Shown here piece after piece: positions 35,349 to 43,724 of a stretch of DNA of 64,000 nt. The stretch covers positions 1 to 64,000 of the forward strand of contig JAJDWR010000008.1 of NCBI GenBank assembly GCA_022825505.1, given 5' to 3'. The stretch is from Gammaproteobacteria bacterium. GTDB taxonomy: Bacteria > Pseudomonadota > Gammaproteobacteria > Steroidobacterales > Rariloculaceae. A program made the translations under genes and the position numbers. Position 1 is the first letter of the stretch. Each line of letters begins with the position of its first letter. The notes below the pieces were generated by a model, which was not told the origin of the DNA, searched no databases, and saw only the letters and a list, made by a program, of their open reading frames with translations.

Positions 35349-36701
35349 ATGAATTCAGTCATTTCCATGCGAGGCCATCCGGTCGCACTTCCACGCGTCC
35401 TGCGCGCCGTGTTGGCAGGACTGGCCGCTGCCATCGTGTCCGCCGGATTGGTCGCGCCGCCCGCCGGCGCTCAGGACTCCGCCATCGACCGGCTTTCGGA
35501 GGAGGTCGAGGACCAGGTCATCGCCTGGCGGCGGGACTTCCATCAGCACCCGGAACTCAGCAACCGGGAGTTTCGTACCTCGGCGGTGGTGGCCGACGCG
35601 CTGCGGGAGATGGGGCTGGAGGTTGAAACCGGCATTGCCCACACGGGCGTGGTCGGCTACCTGAGGGGCGCCCGGGAGCGCCCGCTGGTGGCGATTCGCG
35701 CCGACATGGATGCGCTGCCGGTCACGGAGGCCACGGGACTGCCGTTTGCCTCTACCGTCACCACCGAGTACCGGGGCCAGGAAGTGGGCGTGATGCACGC
35801 CTGCGGGCACGACACGCACGTCGCCATGCAGCTTGGGGTGGCCAGCAACCTGGTGGCCCTGAAGGACGAGTTGCCCGGATCGGTGCTGTTCATTTTCCAG
35901 CCCGCCGAGGAAGGCGCGCCCGAGGGCGAAGAGGGCGGCGCGGAACTGATGCTGAAGGAGGGTTTGTTCGAACGGTATCGGCCGGACGTGGTGTTCGGCA
36001 TGGACGCGTTCTCCAACCTCAATACGGGGCAGATCGGCTATCGGGCCGGCGCGATCATGGCGAGTGCGGACCGGTTCGAGCTGACGGTCCATGGCCGCCA
36101 GACCCACGGGGCGCGGCCCTGGGACGGGGTGGACCCCATCGTCGTGGCGGCACAGATCGTCACCGGGGTGCAGACCATCGTCAGCCGCCAGGTCGACCTG
36201 ACGCGGGCCCCGGCGATCGTGTCGTTCGGCGCCATCAACGGCGGTATCCGCAACAACATCATTCCCGATTCGGTGGAACTCATCGGCACGATCCGCAACC
36301 TCGACATGGCGACCCGGGACAGCGTTCACGAACGGCTGCGTACGACCGTATCCAACATCGCGGAGGCAGCCGGCGCGCAAGCGGATTTCGAGATCTTCGA
36401 GCAGTACCCGGTGACGGCGAACGATCCGGAGTTGACGCGGCGGATGTTGCCGACCATCGAACGCGTGGTCGGGCGCGAGAATATGATAGAGGCGGTGCCG
36501 CGAACCGTGGCCGAGGATTTCTCTTTCTTCGCCCTGGAGGTTCCGGGGCTCTATCTGACTCTCGGCGTGACGCCGCCGGGTGTCGACCCGGCCACGGCGC
36601 CGGCCAACCATTCGCCGCTGTTCTACGTGGACGAGGCGGCGCTGATCACGGGCGTGCGTGTCCTGAGCCACCTGGCGATGGACTACATGGCAGGGAACTG
36701 A
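35349..36701 (+). CDS. Secreted M20-family amidohydrolase
   Basis: A 450-residue protein with a signal peptide ending APPAGAQD. Catalytic and metal motifs of the M20D (IAA-amino-acid hydrolase / hippuricase-like) group are seen: DFHQHPELSNREF, IRADMDALPV, MHACGHDTHVAM, FIFQPAEEG with the catalytic Glu, and HGRQTHGARPW in the lid domain. It cleaves N-acyl or carbamoyl amino acids. Secretion is less usual for the family and fits periplasmic processing before uptake. The frame is open upstream to 35061, overlapping the divergent gene, but the ATG at 35349 precedes the signal peptide. Confidence 0.9.
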   Translation: MNSVISMRGHPVALPRVLRAVLAGLAAAIVSAGLVAPPAGAQDSAIDRLSEEVEDQVIAWRRDFHQHPELSNREFRTSAVVADALREMGLEVETGIAHTGVVGYLRGARERPLVAIRADMDALPVTEATGLPFASTVTTEYRGQEVGVMHACGHDTHVAMQLGVASNLVALKDELPGSVLFIFQPAEEGAPEGEEGGAELMLKEGLFERYRPDVVFGMDAFSNLNTGQIGYRAGAIMASADRFELTVHGRQTHGARPWDGVDPIVVAAQIVTGVQTIVSRQVDLTRAPAIVSFGAINGGIRNNIIPDSVELIGTIRNLDMATRDSVHERLRTTVSNIAEAAGAQADFEIFEQYPVTANDPELTRRMLPTIERVVGRENMIEAVPRTVAEDFSFFALEVPGLYLTLGVTPPGVDPATAPANHSPLFYVDEAALITGVRVLSHLAMDYMAGN

Positions 36702-36896
36702 GCGGCCCGGTCACTCGTTACCCTTCGGAAAGGACATCGTTGCAGTCATGACGCGGAACCGAATCGTGCCCCACGCGGAATGGATCGCGTTCAGCATGGC
36801 ATGGATACGTCACCGGGACAGGTATTGACTTACCCGCACCCGGCGCCCACCGAAGCGGGGTTTACTCATCATCTTTTTCCGACGGACGGATCGACA

Positions 36897-38708
36897 ATGA
36901 ACGAATCAACCACCATACGTCTATCACTGCGGCTCGCAACGGCGCTGACGATTGCGCTTGTCGGCGTTACCGCGCTGGCCCAGGATCCGGCGGCGCCTGA
37001 CTTGCAACGGGTTCTGCGCACGCTGGACATCGATGGCGACAGCGAGCTTTCCACCGACGAGATTCAGGCCGCTACCGAGCGTCTCACAAGCCTGGACGCC
37101 GACGGCGACGGGGAGATCGACCTCGAAGAGATGGGTGGGCCGGCGCCCGTCCGTGGAACGATTCGCCAGCAGATTGTGGTGCGCATACTGGACCGCGACG
37201 GCGATCTGGTGATTTCCGGGCAGGAACTGGCCGAAGCGAGCCGGAACCTGGCGCGGCTGGACGACAGCGGCGACTGGCGTCTGGATGCCGGGGAACTGGG
37301 GACGGACGTGGGTGGCACGGTGGCCGGCGACGACGCGACCGTTGCGGCCAATCCGAATTTCTACCGCATGAACGCCTGGGTCGAGGAGATGGAGGGCGCC
37401 ATCCTGCCCGGCGAGGACGAGCGCGCCTCCGAAGGCTACACGCTGATCCACGACTCGGCGTTCGGTTATCACAACGCCAACCGCATCTACCTGATCGACA
37501 GCAACGGCGACGTCGCGCACGAGTGGGAGCCGGGGCCCTGGCAGTACGATGCCGCCGTGGCCTACCTGCTTCCCAACGGGTTGTTGCTCCGCACCGTGTC
37601 GAAGCACGACTGGCTGCACATGAGGGCGTATCCGGTCGGTGCGAACGGCACCGTGCAACTATTGGACTGGGACAGCAACGTGGTGTGGGAATACGAACTG
37701 GACGTGCCCGGCAAGCACGTGCTGCACCACGACGTGGAATACCTGCCCGGCGGAAACATTCTCGCGGTGGCTTATCAGGGCTTCAATCACGAGGAAGCCA
37801 TGGCCATGGGCTGGGACGGCGTGTATCCGCGGCACCCCAGGCGCATCGTCTGGTTTGCCAGGATCGTTGAACTGCAGCCCAACCTGGAAGACGGTTCCAC
37901 GGAAATCGTCTGGCAGTGGAACAGTTGGGACCACCTGGTCCAGGACAGGTTTCCCGGGCGGCCCAACTACGGCGATGTCAGTGCGGAAACCGGCAAGCTC
38001 GATGTCAATTACCTGCGGGAAGACTACGTGCTCTTCAATGCCGGGCAGCTTCATCACGTCAACACCGTCGAATACCACGCAGAATGGGACCTGATCGTCC
38101 TGAGTTCGGCCATTCACGGGGAGCTGTGGTTCATCGATCACGGCACCACCATGGAGGAGGCGGCAAGCGACAGCGGCGGGCGCTACGGCGTGGGCGGCGA
38201 CCTGGTCTACCGGTGGGGCAACCCCGCGTCCACCAGGCAGGGCACGCTCCACGACGCCATCCTGTGGTGGCAGCACGATCCCAACTGGATTGCCGACGGG
38301 CTCCCCGGCGCCGGCAACATGCTGGTCTACAACAACGGCACCAAGCGGGGCCGTGACGGCCAGCATCATCCGGACATGGGGCAGGATTTCGAGCAGTCCT
38401 GGGCGGAGATTCTCGAAATCGCGCTGCCCACCGACGCGGAGGGTTTCTTCGACACCTCCAGGGAGACGGAAATCGTCTGGTCCTGGAATGCCGACGCCTC
38501 CGAGGACTACTTCTCCCCCTTCATGAGCGGCGCCATGCGCATGCCCAACGGCAACACGATCTTCGTCAACGCCCACAACAAGCACATCATCGAGGTCACC
38601 CCGGACGGCGAGCGAGTGCTCGACTACCGGGTGCCGGGCCCCGGGCGCATGTACCGAATCTACAAGTATCCCCCGGACTATCCGGCGTTCGGCGATCGCG
38701 GGTTCTGA
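36897..38708 (+). CDS. Secreted arylsulfotransferase-family protein with N-terminal EF-hands
   Basis: A 603-residue protein with a signal peptide ending VTALAQD. Residues about 30-140 hold four EF-hand-like loops: DIDGDSELSTDE, DADGDGEIDLEE, DRDGDLVISGQE and DDSGDWRLDAGE. The rest is a beta-propeller of the arylsulfotransferase (ASST) group: NRIYLIDSNGDVAHEW, LLPNGLLLRT, HHDVEYLPGGNILAV, QLHHVNTVEYH and RMPNGNTIFVN. ASST enzymes move sulfate between phenolic compounds using an active-site His in the periplasm. The exact subfamily is uncertain, and calcium binding is inferred from the loops. Confidence 0.85.
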   Translation: MNESTTIRLSLRLATALTIALVGVTALAQDPAAPDLQRVLRTLDIDGDSELSTDEIQAATERLTSLDADGDGEIDLEEMGGPAPVRGTIRQQIVVRILDRDGDLVISGQELAEASRNLARLDDSGDWRLDAGELGTDVGGTVAGDDATVAANPNFYRMNAWVEEMEGAILPGEDERASEGYTLIHDSAFGYHNANRIYLIDSNGDVAHEWEPGPWQYDAAVAYLLPNGLLLRTVSKHDWLHMRAYPVGANGTVQLLDWDSNVVWEYELDVPGKHVLHHDVEYLPGGNILAVAYQGFNHEEAMAMGWDGVYPRHPRRIVWFARIVELQPNLEDGSTEIVWQWNSWDHLVQDRFPGRPNYGDVSAETGKLDVNYLREDYVLFNAGQLHHVNTVEYHAEWDLIVLSSAIHGELWFIDHGTTMEEAASDSGGRYGVGGDLVYRWGNPASTRQGTLHDAILWWQHDPNWIADGLPGAGNMLVYNNGTKRGRDGQHHPDMGQDFEQSWAEILEIALPTDAEGFFDTSRETEIVWSWNADASEDYFSPFMSGAMRMPNGNTIFVNAHNKHIIEVTPDGERVLDYRVPGPGRMYRIYKYPPDYPAFGDRGF

Positions 38709-38782
38709 GGCTTGCGCGATCCGGGCGGCGTCGCGGCAAGCGCGATCGTCAGGCGCAATTCCCGCGACGGGAACCGCAGGCC

Positions 38783-39166
38783 GTGAACTATCTGTGGATC
38801 GGACTGGGCAGCGCGCTGGGCGGAATGGCGCGCTACGGCTGCGCAGGACTGGTGGCGCGATACGCCGGCGCCGCGGTTCCCTGGGGTACGCTGGCCGTCA
38901 ACGTTTCCGGATGCCTGGCCATCGGGTTTCTGGCGTCGCTGGCGGCGGCAGACGGACGCCTGCTCCAGTCTCCGGATGCCCGCGCCTTTCTGATGATCGG
39001 CGTGTGCGGCGGCTTCACGACGTTCTCGGCATTCAGCATCGAAACGCTCGAACTGGCGCGCAATGGCGAGTGGTTCTGGGCAGGCGCGAACGTGGTTCTC
39101 TCGGTGGTGCTGTGTCTTCTCGCCGTCTGGCTCGGGCACATCGGCGCAACGGCGCTCGGGCGATAG
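38783..39166 (+). CDS. crcB: CrcB/Fluc fluoride channel
   Basis: A 127-residue protein with four transmembrane helices, matching Fluc length. Signatures are GSALGGMARYGCAG, WGTLAVNVSGCLAIGF with the conserved Asn, and GVCGGFTTFSAFSIE, whose Phe-box and TFS segment line the pore. It forms a dual-topology dimer exporting fluoride. The start is a GTG at 38783 behind AGG. I looked for a fluoride riboswitch in the 74 bases upstream and did not see the conserved motifs. Confidence 0.95.
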   Translation: MNYLWIGLGSALGGMARYGCAGLVARYAGAAVPWGTLAVNVSGCLAIGFLASLAAADGRLLQSPDARAFLMIGVCGGFTTFSAFSIETLELARNGEWFWAGANVVLSVVLCLLAVWLGHIGATALGR

Positions 39167-39242
39167 GCGCCATCGCTGCAAAACCATTCGCGGCCGGGGT
39201 AGTATGGAGCCGAATAAACTTCCAGGGACAAAGGGGATGGTA

Positions 39243-39671
39243 ATGAGGCGGTATGGGTCTGTTGCATTGTTCGCGCTGGCATTGATGGGCACTGCATCAT
39301 TGGGACTGGCGCACCATTCCGTGTGGGGCGTATTCGATCCGAACGAACGATTTTCGATCACGGGAACCGTGACGGAGATCGAGTGGATCAATCCCCACAT
39401 CTTCATGCATCTGGACGTGACCGGTGACGACGGAGAAGTCACAGCCTGGCGTCTGGAAACGCTGCCCACCGCGTTCATGCGCCGTGCCGGGATCGACAGG
39501 GCCATGCTGATGGGCAGCGGAGAGCCGGTTTCCGTGACCGGCATCGTGGCGTACGAGGACCCTGCCATGGGTTGGGTCCACAGAATCACCTACGCGGAAG
39601 GCCATTTCTATCAGTTGGCCAACGACGCGGGTGACGCAGGCTCCAGTCGGCCGTCCGTGCCCGAAGAGTGA
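39243..39671 (+). CDS. DUF6152-type secreted protein (stand-alone)
   Basis: A 142-residue protein with a signal peptide, mature start LAHHSVWGVFDPNE. The HHS signature, the TGTVTEIEWINPHIFMHLDV stretch and the GSGEPVSVTGIV segment define the family. The ATG at 39243 has AGGGG six bases upstream; an ATG two codons earlier does not have room for a site. The following gene starts 10 bases after its stop, so the two are in an operon. In the protein at 11849-12892 the same two parts are fused, which supports joint function. The role is unknown. Confidence 0.8.
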   Translation: MRRYGSVALFALALMGTASLGLAHHSVWGVFDPNERFSITGTVTEIEWINPHIFMHLDVTGDDGEVTAWRLETLPTAFMRRAGIDRAMLMGSGEPVSVTGIVAYEDPAMGWVHRITYAEGHFYQLANDAGDAGSSRPSVPEE

Positions 39672-39681
39672 GGTGGATGCC

Positions 39682-40530
39682 ATGAGAAATTACCCGATAA
39701 TCAAGAGTGTTCTGGCCGCAGCCATCCTGGCCGGGTTGACGCTGTCCACCGAAGCGCTTTGGGCACAGGCACCGGATTCGACGGACGATGCCGGCACGAC
39801 GCCGCGATTGGCGGACGGAACGCCCGACCTGAACGGTGTCTGGAATTCCGGAGGGACGGCCGGCTTCGTGAGGCCCCGGCAACTGGGCGCCTCCATCTGC
39901 GTGTTTGCGTGCGAAGAAATGGAACAGCCTGCACCGGCGGAACGCGCGAACAGGCAGCCTCCGCCACCACCGGAGCGCCCGCGCTACAAGCCCGAGTACA
40001 TGGCGAAGGTCAATGACCTGAACGCCCGGCAGGTCGACGAGGACCCGATACTCAGGTGCATCAATCCCGGGCTGCCGCGGATCGGTCCGCCGCACAAGAT
40101 CGTCCAGACTTCAAACGAAGTCGTCTTCCTGTACGACGACGTGAACGGCAACTTCTTCCGGGTGATTCCGACCGATGGCCGAGGCCACCGGACGGATGTC
40201 GAGGCAACCTACCTGGGGGATGCCGTCGGGCACTGGGAAGGGGATACCCTGGTGGTCGAGACCGTCAACTTCAACGACGAGACCTGGCTGACCGACGACG
40301 GGTCCTTCCACACGACGGACCTTCGGGTCGTCGAGCGTCTGACCCGTAGCGGCGACACGCTGCAGTGGCAGGTGACGGCCCACGACCCGACGGTGCTGGC
40401 CGAGCCCTGGGTCAAGCGTCCCCGCACGGCAGCGCTGACCGACGTCGGGATACTCGAGGCGCCGCCCTGCATCGATCGCGATCTGCCGATGATGCAGGAC
40501 ACCACGCTGAGTCACGACAACCCGAGGTAA
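39682..40530 (+). CDS. Secreted protein, operon partner of the DUF6152 gene
   Basis: A 282-residue protein with a signal peptide ending LWAQAPD. The N-terminal half carries PRLADGTPDLNGVW, a common start for this uncharacterised family, and a proline-rich linker. The C-terminal half reads ILRCINPGLPRIGPP, YLGDAVGHWEGDTLVVETVNFND, LRVVERLTRSGDTLQWQV and DPTVLAEPW. The same plan occurs in the C-terminal part of the fusion protein at 11849-12892. The ATG at 39682 has AGGTGG five bases upstream. The function is unknown; co-occurrence with DUF6152 suggests a secreted complex or a shared ligand. Confidence 0.75.
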   Translation: MRNYPIIKSVLAAAILAGLTLSTEALWAQAPDSTDDAGTTPRLADGTPDLNGVWNSGGTAGFVRPRQLGASICVFACEEMEQPAPAERANRQPPPPPERPRYKPEYMAKVNDLNARQVDEDPILRCINPGLPRIGPPHKIVQTSNEVVFLYDDVNGNFFRVIPTDGRGHRTDVEATYLGDAVGHWEGDTLVVETVNFNDETWLTDDGSFHTTDLRVVERLTRSGDTLQWQVTAHDPTVLAEPWVKRPRTAALTDVGILEAPPCIDRDLPMMQDTTLSHDNPR

Positions 40531-40541
40531 TCGCCGCGCGC

Positions 40542-41249
40542 TCAGGACCTCGCCTCGCCTTTTGCGAGCGCGAACCAGCCGAACAGCGCTGTCGCCAGCG
40601 CCGCGCCCGCGAACTGCATGGCGATAAAGGCCGGTGCGTCGGCCGGCCGAATGCCGGCGAAGGTATCGCTCAGGCTGCGGGCGATGGTCACCGCCGGATT
40701 GGCGAAGCTGGTGGATGAGGTGAACCAGTAGCCGGCGGTGATGAACAGGCCGACGGCGTAGGGCACGGCCTCGGGCCTGGCGCGCAGGCAGCCGAGAATG
40801 GTGCCGACCAGCCCGAAGGTAGCCACGGCTTCACCCGTCCACTGGCCGATGCCCGTGCGGGCCGTGGCCCCCAGCATCAGCAGGGGCTCTTCGAACATGA
40901 GATGCGCCACGAGGGTGCCGATCAGGCCCCCGGCGACCTGCACCGCGACGTAAACTGCGGCTTCGCTCGACCCGATGTCGCGGCGCAGCAGAAACGCGAA
41001 AGTCACGGCCGGATTGAAGTGGGCGCCCGAGATGGGTCCGAATATCAGGATCAGCACCATCAGGATCGCGCCGGTGGCGACGGTATTGCCCAGCAGCGCA
41101 ATGGCCACGTTTCCGCCGGCCAGGTTCTCGGCCATGATGCCGGAACCCACCACCGTTGCCAGCAGCAGCGCGGTGCCGACGAATTCGGCGGCCAGGCGGC
41201 GGTTGAGATCGTATTCGGGCATAGCGTTTACCGTTGTCGGCCGCGCCAT
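40542..41249 (-). CDS. aqpS: Aquaglyceroporin-family channel in an arsenic operon (AqpS-like)
   Basis: A 235-residue MIP-family channel with six helices and two NPA boxes, HFNPAVTFA and FANPAVTIARS, the Arg after the second one fitting the selectivity filter. Its ATG overlaps the arsC stop (TAATG), so translation is coupled. In Sinorhizobium meliloti, arsR-aqpS-arsC gives resistance by reducing arsenate and letting arsenite flow out through AqpS (known). The same logic is the best reading here because no ArsB or Acr3 pump is visible in the window. Confidence 0.88.
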   Translation of the reverse strand: MARPTTVNAMPEYDLNRRLAAEFVGTALLLATVVGSGIMAENLAGGNVAIALLGNTVATGAILMVLILIFGPISGAHFNPAVTFAFLLRRDIGSSEAAVYVAVQVAGGLIGTLVAHLMFEEPLLMLGATARTGIGQWTGEAVATFGLVGTILGCLRARPEAVPYAVGLFITAGYWFTSSTSFANPAVTIARSLSDTFAGIRPADAPAFIAMQFAGAALATALFGWFALAKGEARS

Positions 41250-41767
41250 TACCGCTTTTCGGCGCCGGCTCCGCCGCTCTTGCCGATATCCTGAAGCCGC
41301 TTGCGCAAAGTGAGGCGATCGAGCGATTCGATCGGCAGATTGGTGAAGATGCTGATGCGCTGGTTGAGCATCCGCAATGCCCGCGAGAAAGCAAAACGGC
41401 GATCCGCGTCGTTGCCGTCCACAGCCGCCGGATCTGGTTGGCCCCAATGGGCCGACATGGGTTGCCCCGGCCAGGTCGGGCACGCTTCCCTGGCCGCGTT
41501 ATCGCAGACCGTGAAGACAAAGTCGAGTTCCGGTGCATCGTCGCCTGCAAACACGTCCCAACTCTTGGAACGCAGGTTTTCCGTCGGGAAGTTCTGGCTT
41601 CGCAGCAGTTCGACGGCGAAGGGGTGAACTTCCCTGGCGGGCTGGCTGCCCGCGCTGTGGGCCTTGAAACGCGGGTGCCCGATCCGGTTCAGAATCGCCT
41701 CGGCCAGGATGCTGCGGGCCGAGTTGCCGGTGCACAGGAACAGCACGTTGTAAGTCTTGCCGGTCAC
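41249..41767 (-). CDS. arsC: Arsenate reductase, low-molecular-weight phosphatase type
   Basis: A 172-residue protein with the C-x5-R phosphatase loop FLCTGNSARS (C12, R18). The later region FTVCDNAAREACP has the Cys residues used in the thioredoxin-coupled ArsC reaction, and GQPMSAHWGQPDPA is a typical ArsC/Ars-family segment. It reduces arsenate to arsenite. The GTG start overlaps the arsR stop as GTGA, and the stop overlaps aqpS, so the three genes form a tight operon. The C-terminal tail of about 30 residues after the core is slightly longer than usual. Confidence 0.92.
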   Translation of the reverse strand: MTGKTYNVLFLCTGNSARSILAEAILNRIGHPRFKAHSAGSQPAREVHPFAVELLRSQNFPTENLRSKSWDVFAGDDAPELDFVFTVCDNAAREACPTWPGQPMSAHWGQPDPAAVDGNDADRRFAFSRALRMLNQRISIFTNLPIESLDRLTLRKRLQDIGKSGGAGAEKR

Positions 41768-42207
41768 GCGCTGCCTTGCGCTGTAGCCGTTGATGCGCCT
41801 CCGGCCACGGCAGTGATGGCCGCGTCCGTAGGGGCGACCGCAGTGCCCTCTGCCCGGCTGTCGCCGGCTTCGGCGCCATCGACGGGCATGAGTTCATCGA
41901 TCAGTCCAGCGCAGGTTTCGGGCCGTCCGCCGCAACACTCCTCGGTCAGGAATGCGATCAATTGCCGCGTGCCGTCGATATCCACCGCGTAGAAGATCTG
42001 CCGCTGCACCCGCCAGGAACGCAACAGGCGAGCGCGTTCGAGATGCGTCAGGTGAAATGACAGCGTGGACGGCGCAATACCGGTGCGCTCGCTGACGACA
42101 CCCGCGGGTAGCCCTCCCGGCCCTTCGCGCATGAGCAGGCGAAAGACCTGCAGCCGCGACTCGTGCGCCAGCGCCCCGAACCCCCGCGTTGCCGTGTTCA
42201 TTTCCAT
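41764..42207 (-). CDS. arsR: ArsR-family repressor of the arsenic operon
   Basis: A 147-residue winged-helix regulator: FGALAHESRLQVFRLLMREG, GIAPSTLSFHLTHLERARLL (recognition helix) and the wing WRVQRQIFYAVD. Cysteines in EECCGGRPETC after the core are the likely arsenite ligands; this is a C-terminal site rather than the CVC motif in the DNA-binding helix of plasmid R773 ArsR. A low-complexity Ala/Thr tail of about 35 residues ends the protein. It is first in the operon and would bind the perfect palindrome over its own start region. Confidence 0.92.
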   Translation of the reverse strand: MEMNTATRGFGALAHESRLQVFRLLMREGPGGLPAGVVSERTGIAPSTLSFHLTHLERARLLRSWRVQRQIFYAVDIDGTRQLIAFLTEECCGGRPETCAGLIDELMPVDGAEAGDSRAEGTAVAPTDAAITAVAGGASTATAQGSA

Positions 42208-42252
42208 AATTCGAGAACTATCGAATTATAGTGAAACAGAAGCAAGAGTCCA
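42206..42252 (-). promoter_or_regulatory. ars promoter and ArsR operator
   Basis: A perfect inverted repeat, ATAATTCGA-N6-TCGAATTAT, covers 42206-42229. It overlaps the arsR start codon and a TATAAT -10 box at 42225-42230 (minus strand). A TGGACT element at 42247-42252 stands 16 bases upstream as a -35. A repressor bound to the palindrome would block this promoter, as expected for arsenite-relieved ArsR control. No clear Shine-Dalgarno sequence precedes arsR, so its leader is very short. Confidence 0.75.
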
Positions 42253-42260
42253 GAGTGAGG

Positions 42261-42755
42261 TCATGACGGATGCTTGAGTTGGTTGAGCGGCAACGCGGTC
42301 CGGCCGAGGACCTGCTCCAGGCCGAATCCGGTTTCCACCTGGCTCACGGACGGAAGGCTCAACAGCTTGTCGCGCATGAAGCGATTGTAGGCCTGCAGGT
42401 CGGCGGTGACGACGCGCAGCAGGTAGTCGTAGCCGCCCGACATGGCCCAGCACTCCATGACTTCGGGGTAACTGCGCACGCTGGACTCGAATGACCGGAC
42501 TTCCTCCTGCCGTTCGCGGGTGAGGCGCACTTCCACGAAGGCGTTGACCGGCAAACCGATGGCGCCCTGGTCCAATAGCGTGACGTAGCCGCCGATGTAG
42601 CCCGCCCGCTCCAGCAGGCGAACGCGCCGGGCACACGGGGTGGGGGTCAGGGCCACGCGGTTGGCCAGTTCCGTGATGCTGAGCCGCGCGTCGGGCTGCA
42701 GTTCGGCGAGAATTCTGATGTCTATGGCGTCGAGGGGGTACTTTGGGTGATCCAT
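42261..42755 (-). CDS. Lrp/AsnC-family transcriptional regulator
   Basis: A 164-residue protein with the Lrp layout: N-terminal HTH (LDAIDIRILAELQPDARLSI and LANRVALTPTPCARRVRLLE), a hinge, and a C-terminal RAM-type ligand domain (VMECWAMSGGYDYLLRVV, YNRFMRDKLLSLPSV). It probably senses an amino acid. It is divergent from the haem-oxygenase-fold enzyme gene, with 127 AT-rich bases between, so that gene is the likely target along with its own promoter. Confidence 0.92.
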   Translation of the reverse strand: MDHPKYPLDAIDIRILAELQPDARLSITELANRVALTPTPCARRVRLLERAGYIGGYVTLLDQGAIGLPVNAFVEVRLTRERQEEVRSFESSVRSYPEVMECWAMSGGYDYLLRVVTADLQAYNRFMRDKLLSLPSVSQVETGFGLEQVLGRTALPLNQLKHPS

Positions 42756-42882
42756 TCAACAATTCCCTGGGTAGTGTATTAAAACTCTAAAAATACTGGA
42801 TTCTACATTAGAAATTAAACAAAGAACCTACTCAATCTGGATTAAAATTTCATTCAGCGTCAACCAATCTGGAGAAACGTCG
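42756..42882. promoter_or_regulatory. AT-rich divergent control region between the Lrp-type gene and its neighbour
   Basis: This is the most AT-rich stretch I noticed in the window. CTGGATT occurs at 42796-42802 and 42837-42843, 41 bases apart (about four turns), and CAATCTGGA recurs at 42833-42841 and 42865-42873. A TAAAAT at 42843-42848 may be a -10 for the plus-strand gene. The spaced copies fit binding by an oligomeric Lrp-type protein. GGAG lies eight bases before the ATG at 42883. Confidence 0.45.
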
Positions 42883-43695
42883 ATGGACAAGTCATCGTTC
42901 ATGCAATTCAAGCGCCGGTTGGGCCGGGAGGTTTTGAACCACCCTGTCATCAGCGCAAACCCCTACACCAGGTGGTTCCGACAAGGCCGCGCGACCCGCG
43001 AACAGGCGCAGGCCTTCCTGGTGCAGTTCTCTGTGTTTTCCAACGAGTTCCTGTTTGCGCAGCTTCGCAAGATGGTCAACGCCGACACGCTTGAGGAAAT
43101 GCGGGCCTCCAAGGAGATCCTCGCCAACGAGATCGGCGTGGGATACCGCGGCCGCACCAGGGACGATGCGGAACTGGGCAGCCTGGTGGGGACGATCGAG
43201 GGCGGTACGTTCCGCTTCGGCGCCGCGCACTTCGAGTTGCTGCTGCGCATGGCCAGGCCGCTGAACCTGACCCTGGCCCAGCTCGGCAAGCGCCGCCTCG
43301 GAACGCCCGAGACCCTGCATTTCTGCGATGAACTCATGCGCCTGTACGGCAGCGAGGACTATGCCGTCGCAGAGGCCGCGTCATGGGCGGTGGAGAACTG
43401 GGCCGCGGCCGGGTTCTGGGATGAGCTGGTCGAGGGATGGAAGATCTTCAGGACGCGCCGGAATCTGCCGGGCCTCAACCTGGCCTTCTTCTCCTGGCAC
43501 GCCCGGCTGGAAGCGACCCACGCCCAGCACACCTGGGACGAGCTGGAATCGTTCTGCCGCGAGCGCGACGTGGACGAGGATGCGTTCATCCGCAACGCCA
43601 ACGAAATGCTCGACGGCGTCCACGTTTTCTGGAAGGGCCTGGACGAGCAGCGTCAGCGCATTGTGGAATCGGGGGAACTGGCCATCGCTTCGTAG
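42883..43695 (+). CDS. Iron-containing redox enzyme family protein (haem-oxygenase-like fold)
   Basis: A 270-residue all-helical protein resembling the TenA_3 / haem-oxygenase-like diiron oxidase group. Candidate metal ligands are in the helices SNEFLFAQLRKM, EILANEIG, FRFGAAHFELLLRMA and SWHARLEATHAQHTWDEL, the last having several His and Glu residues at helical spacing. Such enzymes perform varied oxidations, including N-oxygenation and fatty-acid decarboxylation. The substrate is unknown. It probably responds to the divergent Lrp-type regulator. A nested inverted-repeat element follows its stop after 30 bases. Confidence 0.75.
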   Translation: MDKSSFMQFKRRLGREVLNHPVISANPYTRWFRQGRATREQAQAFLVQFSVFSNEFLFAQLRKMVNADTLEEMRASKEILANEIGVGYRGRTRDDAELGSLVGTIEGGTFRFGAAHFELLLRMARPLNLTLAQLGKRRLGTPETLHFCDELMRLYGSEDYAVAEAASWAVENWAAAGFWDELVEGWKIFRTRRNLPGLNLAFFSWHARLEATHAQHTWDELESFCRERDVDEDAFIRNANEMLDGVHVFWKGLDEQRQRIVESGELAIAS

Positions 43696-43724
43696 TCCGT
43701 TTGTGTTGCCTCCGAGTGGGGGCG

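Noticed and set aside
38709..38782. Fluoride riboswitch upstream of crcB
   Set aside because: The short upstream region does not show the conserved loop and pseudoknot motifs, and the GTG start lies too close to the preceding gene.
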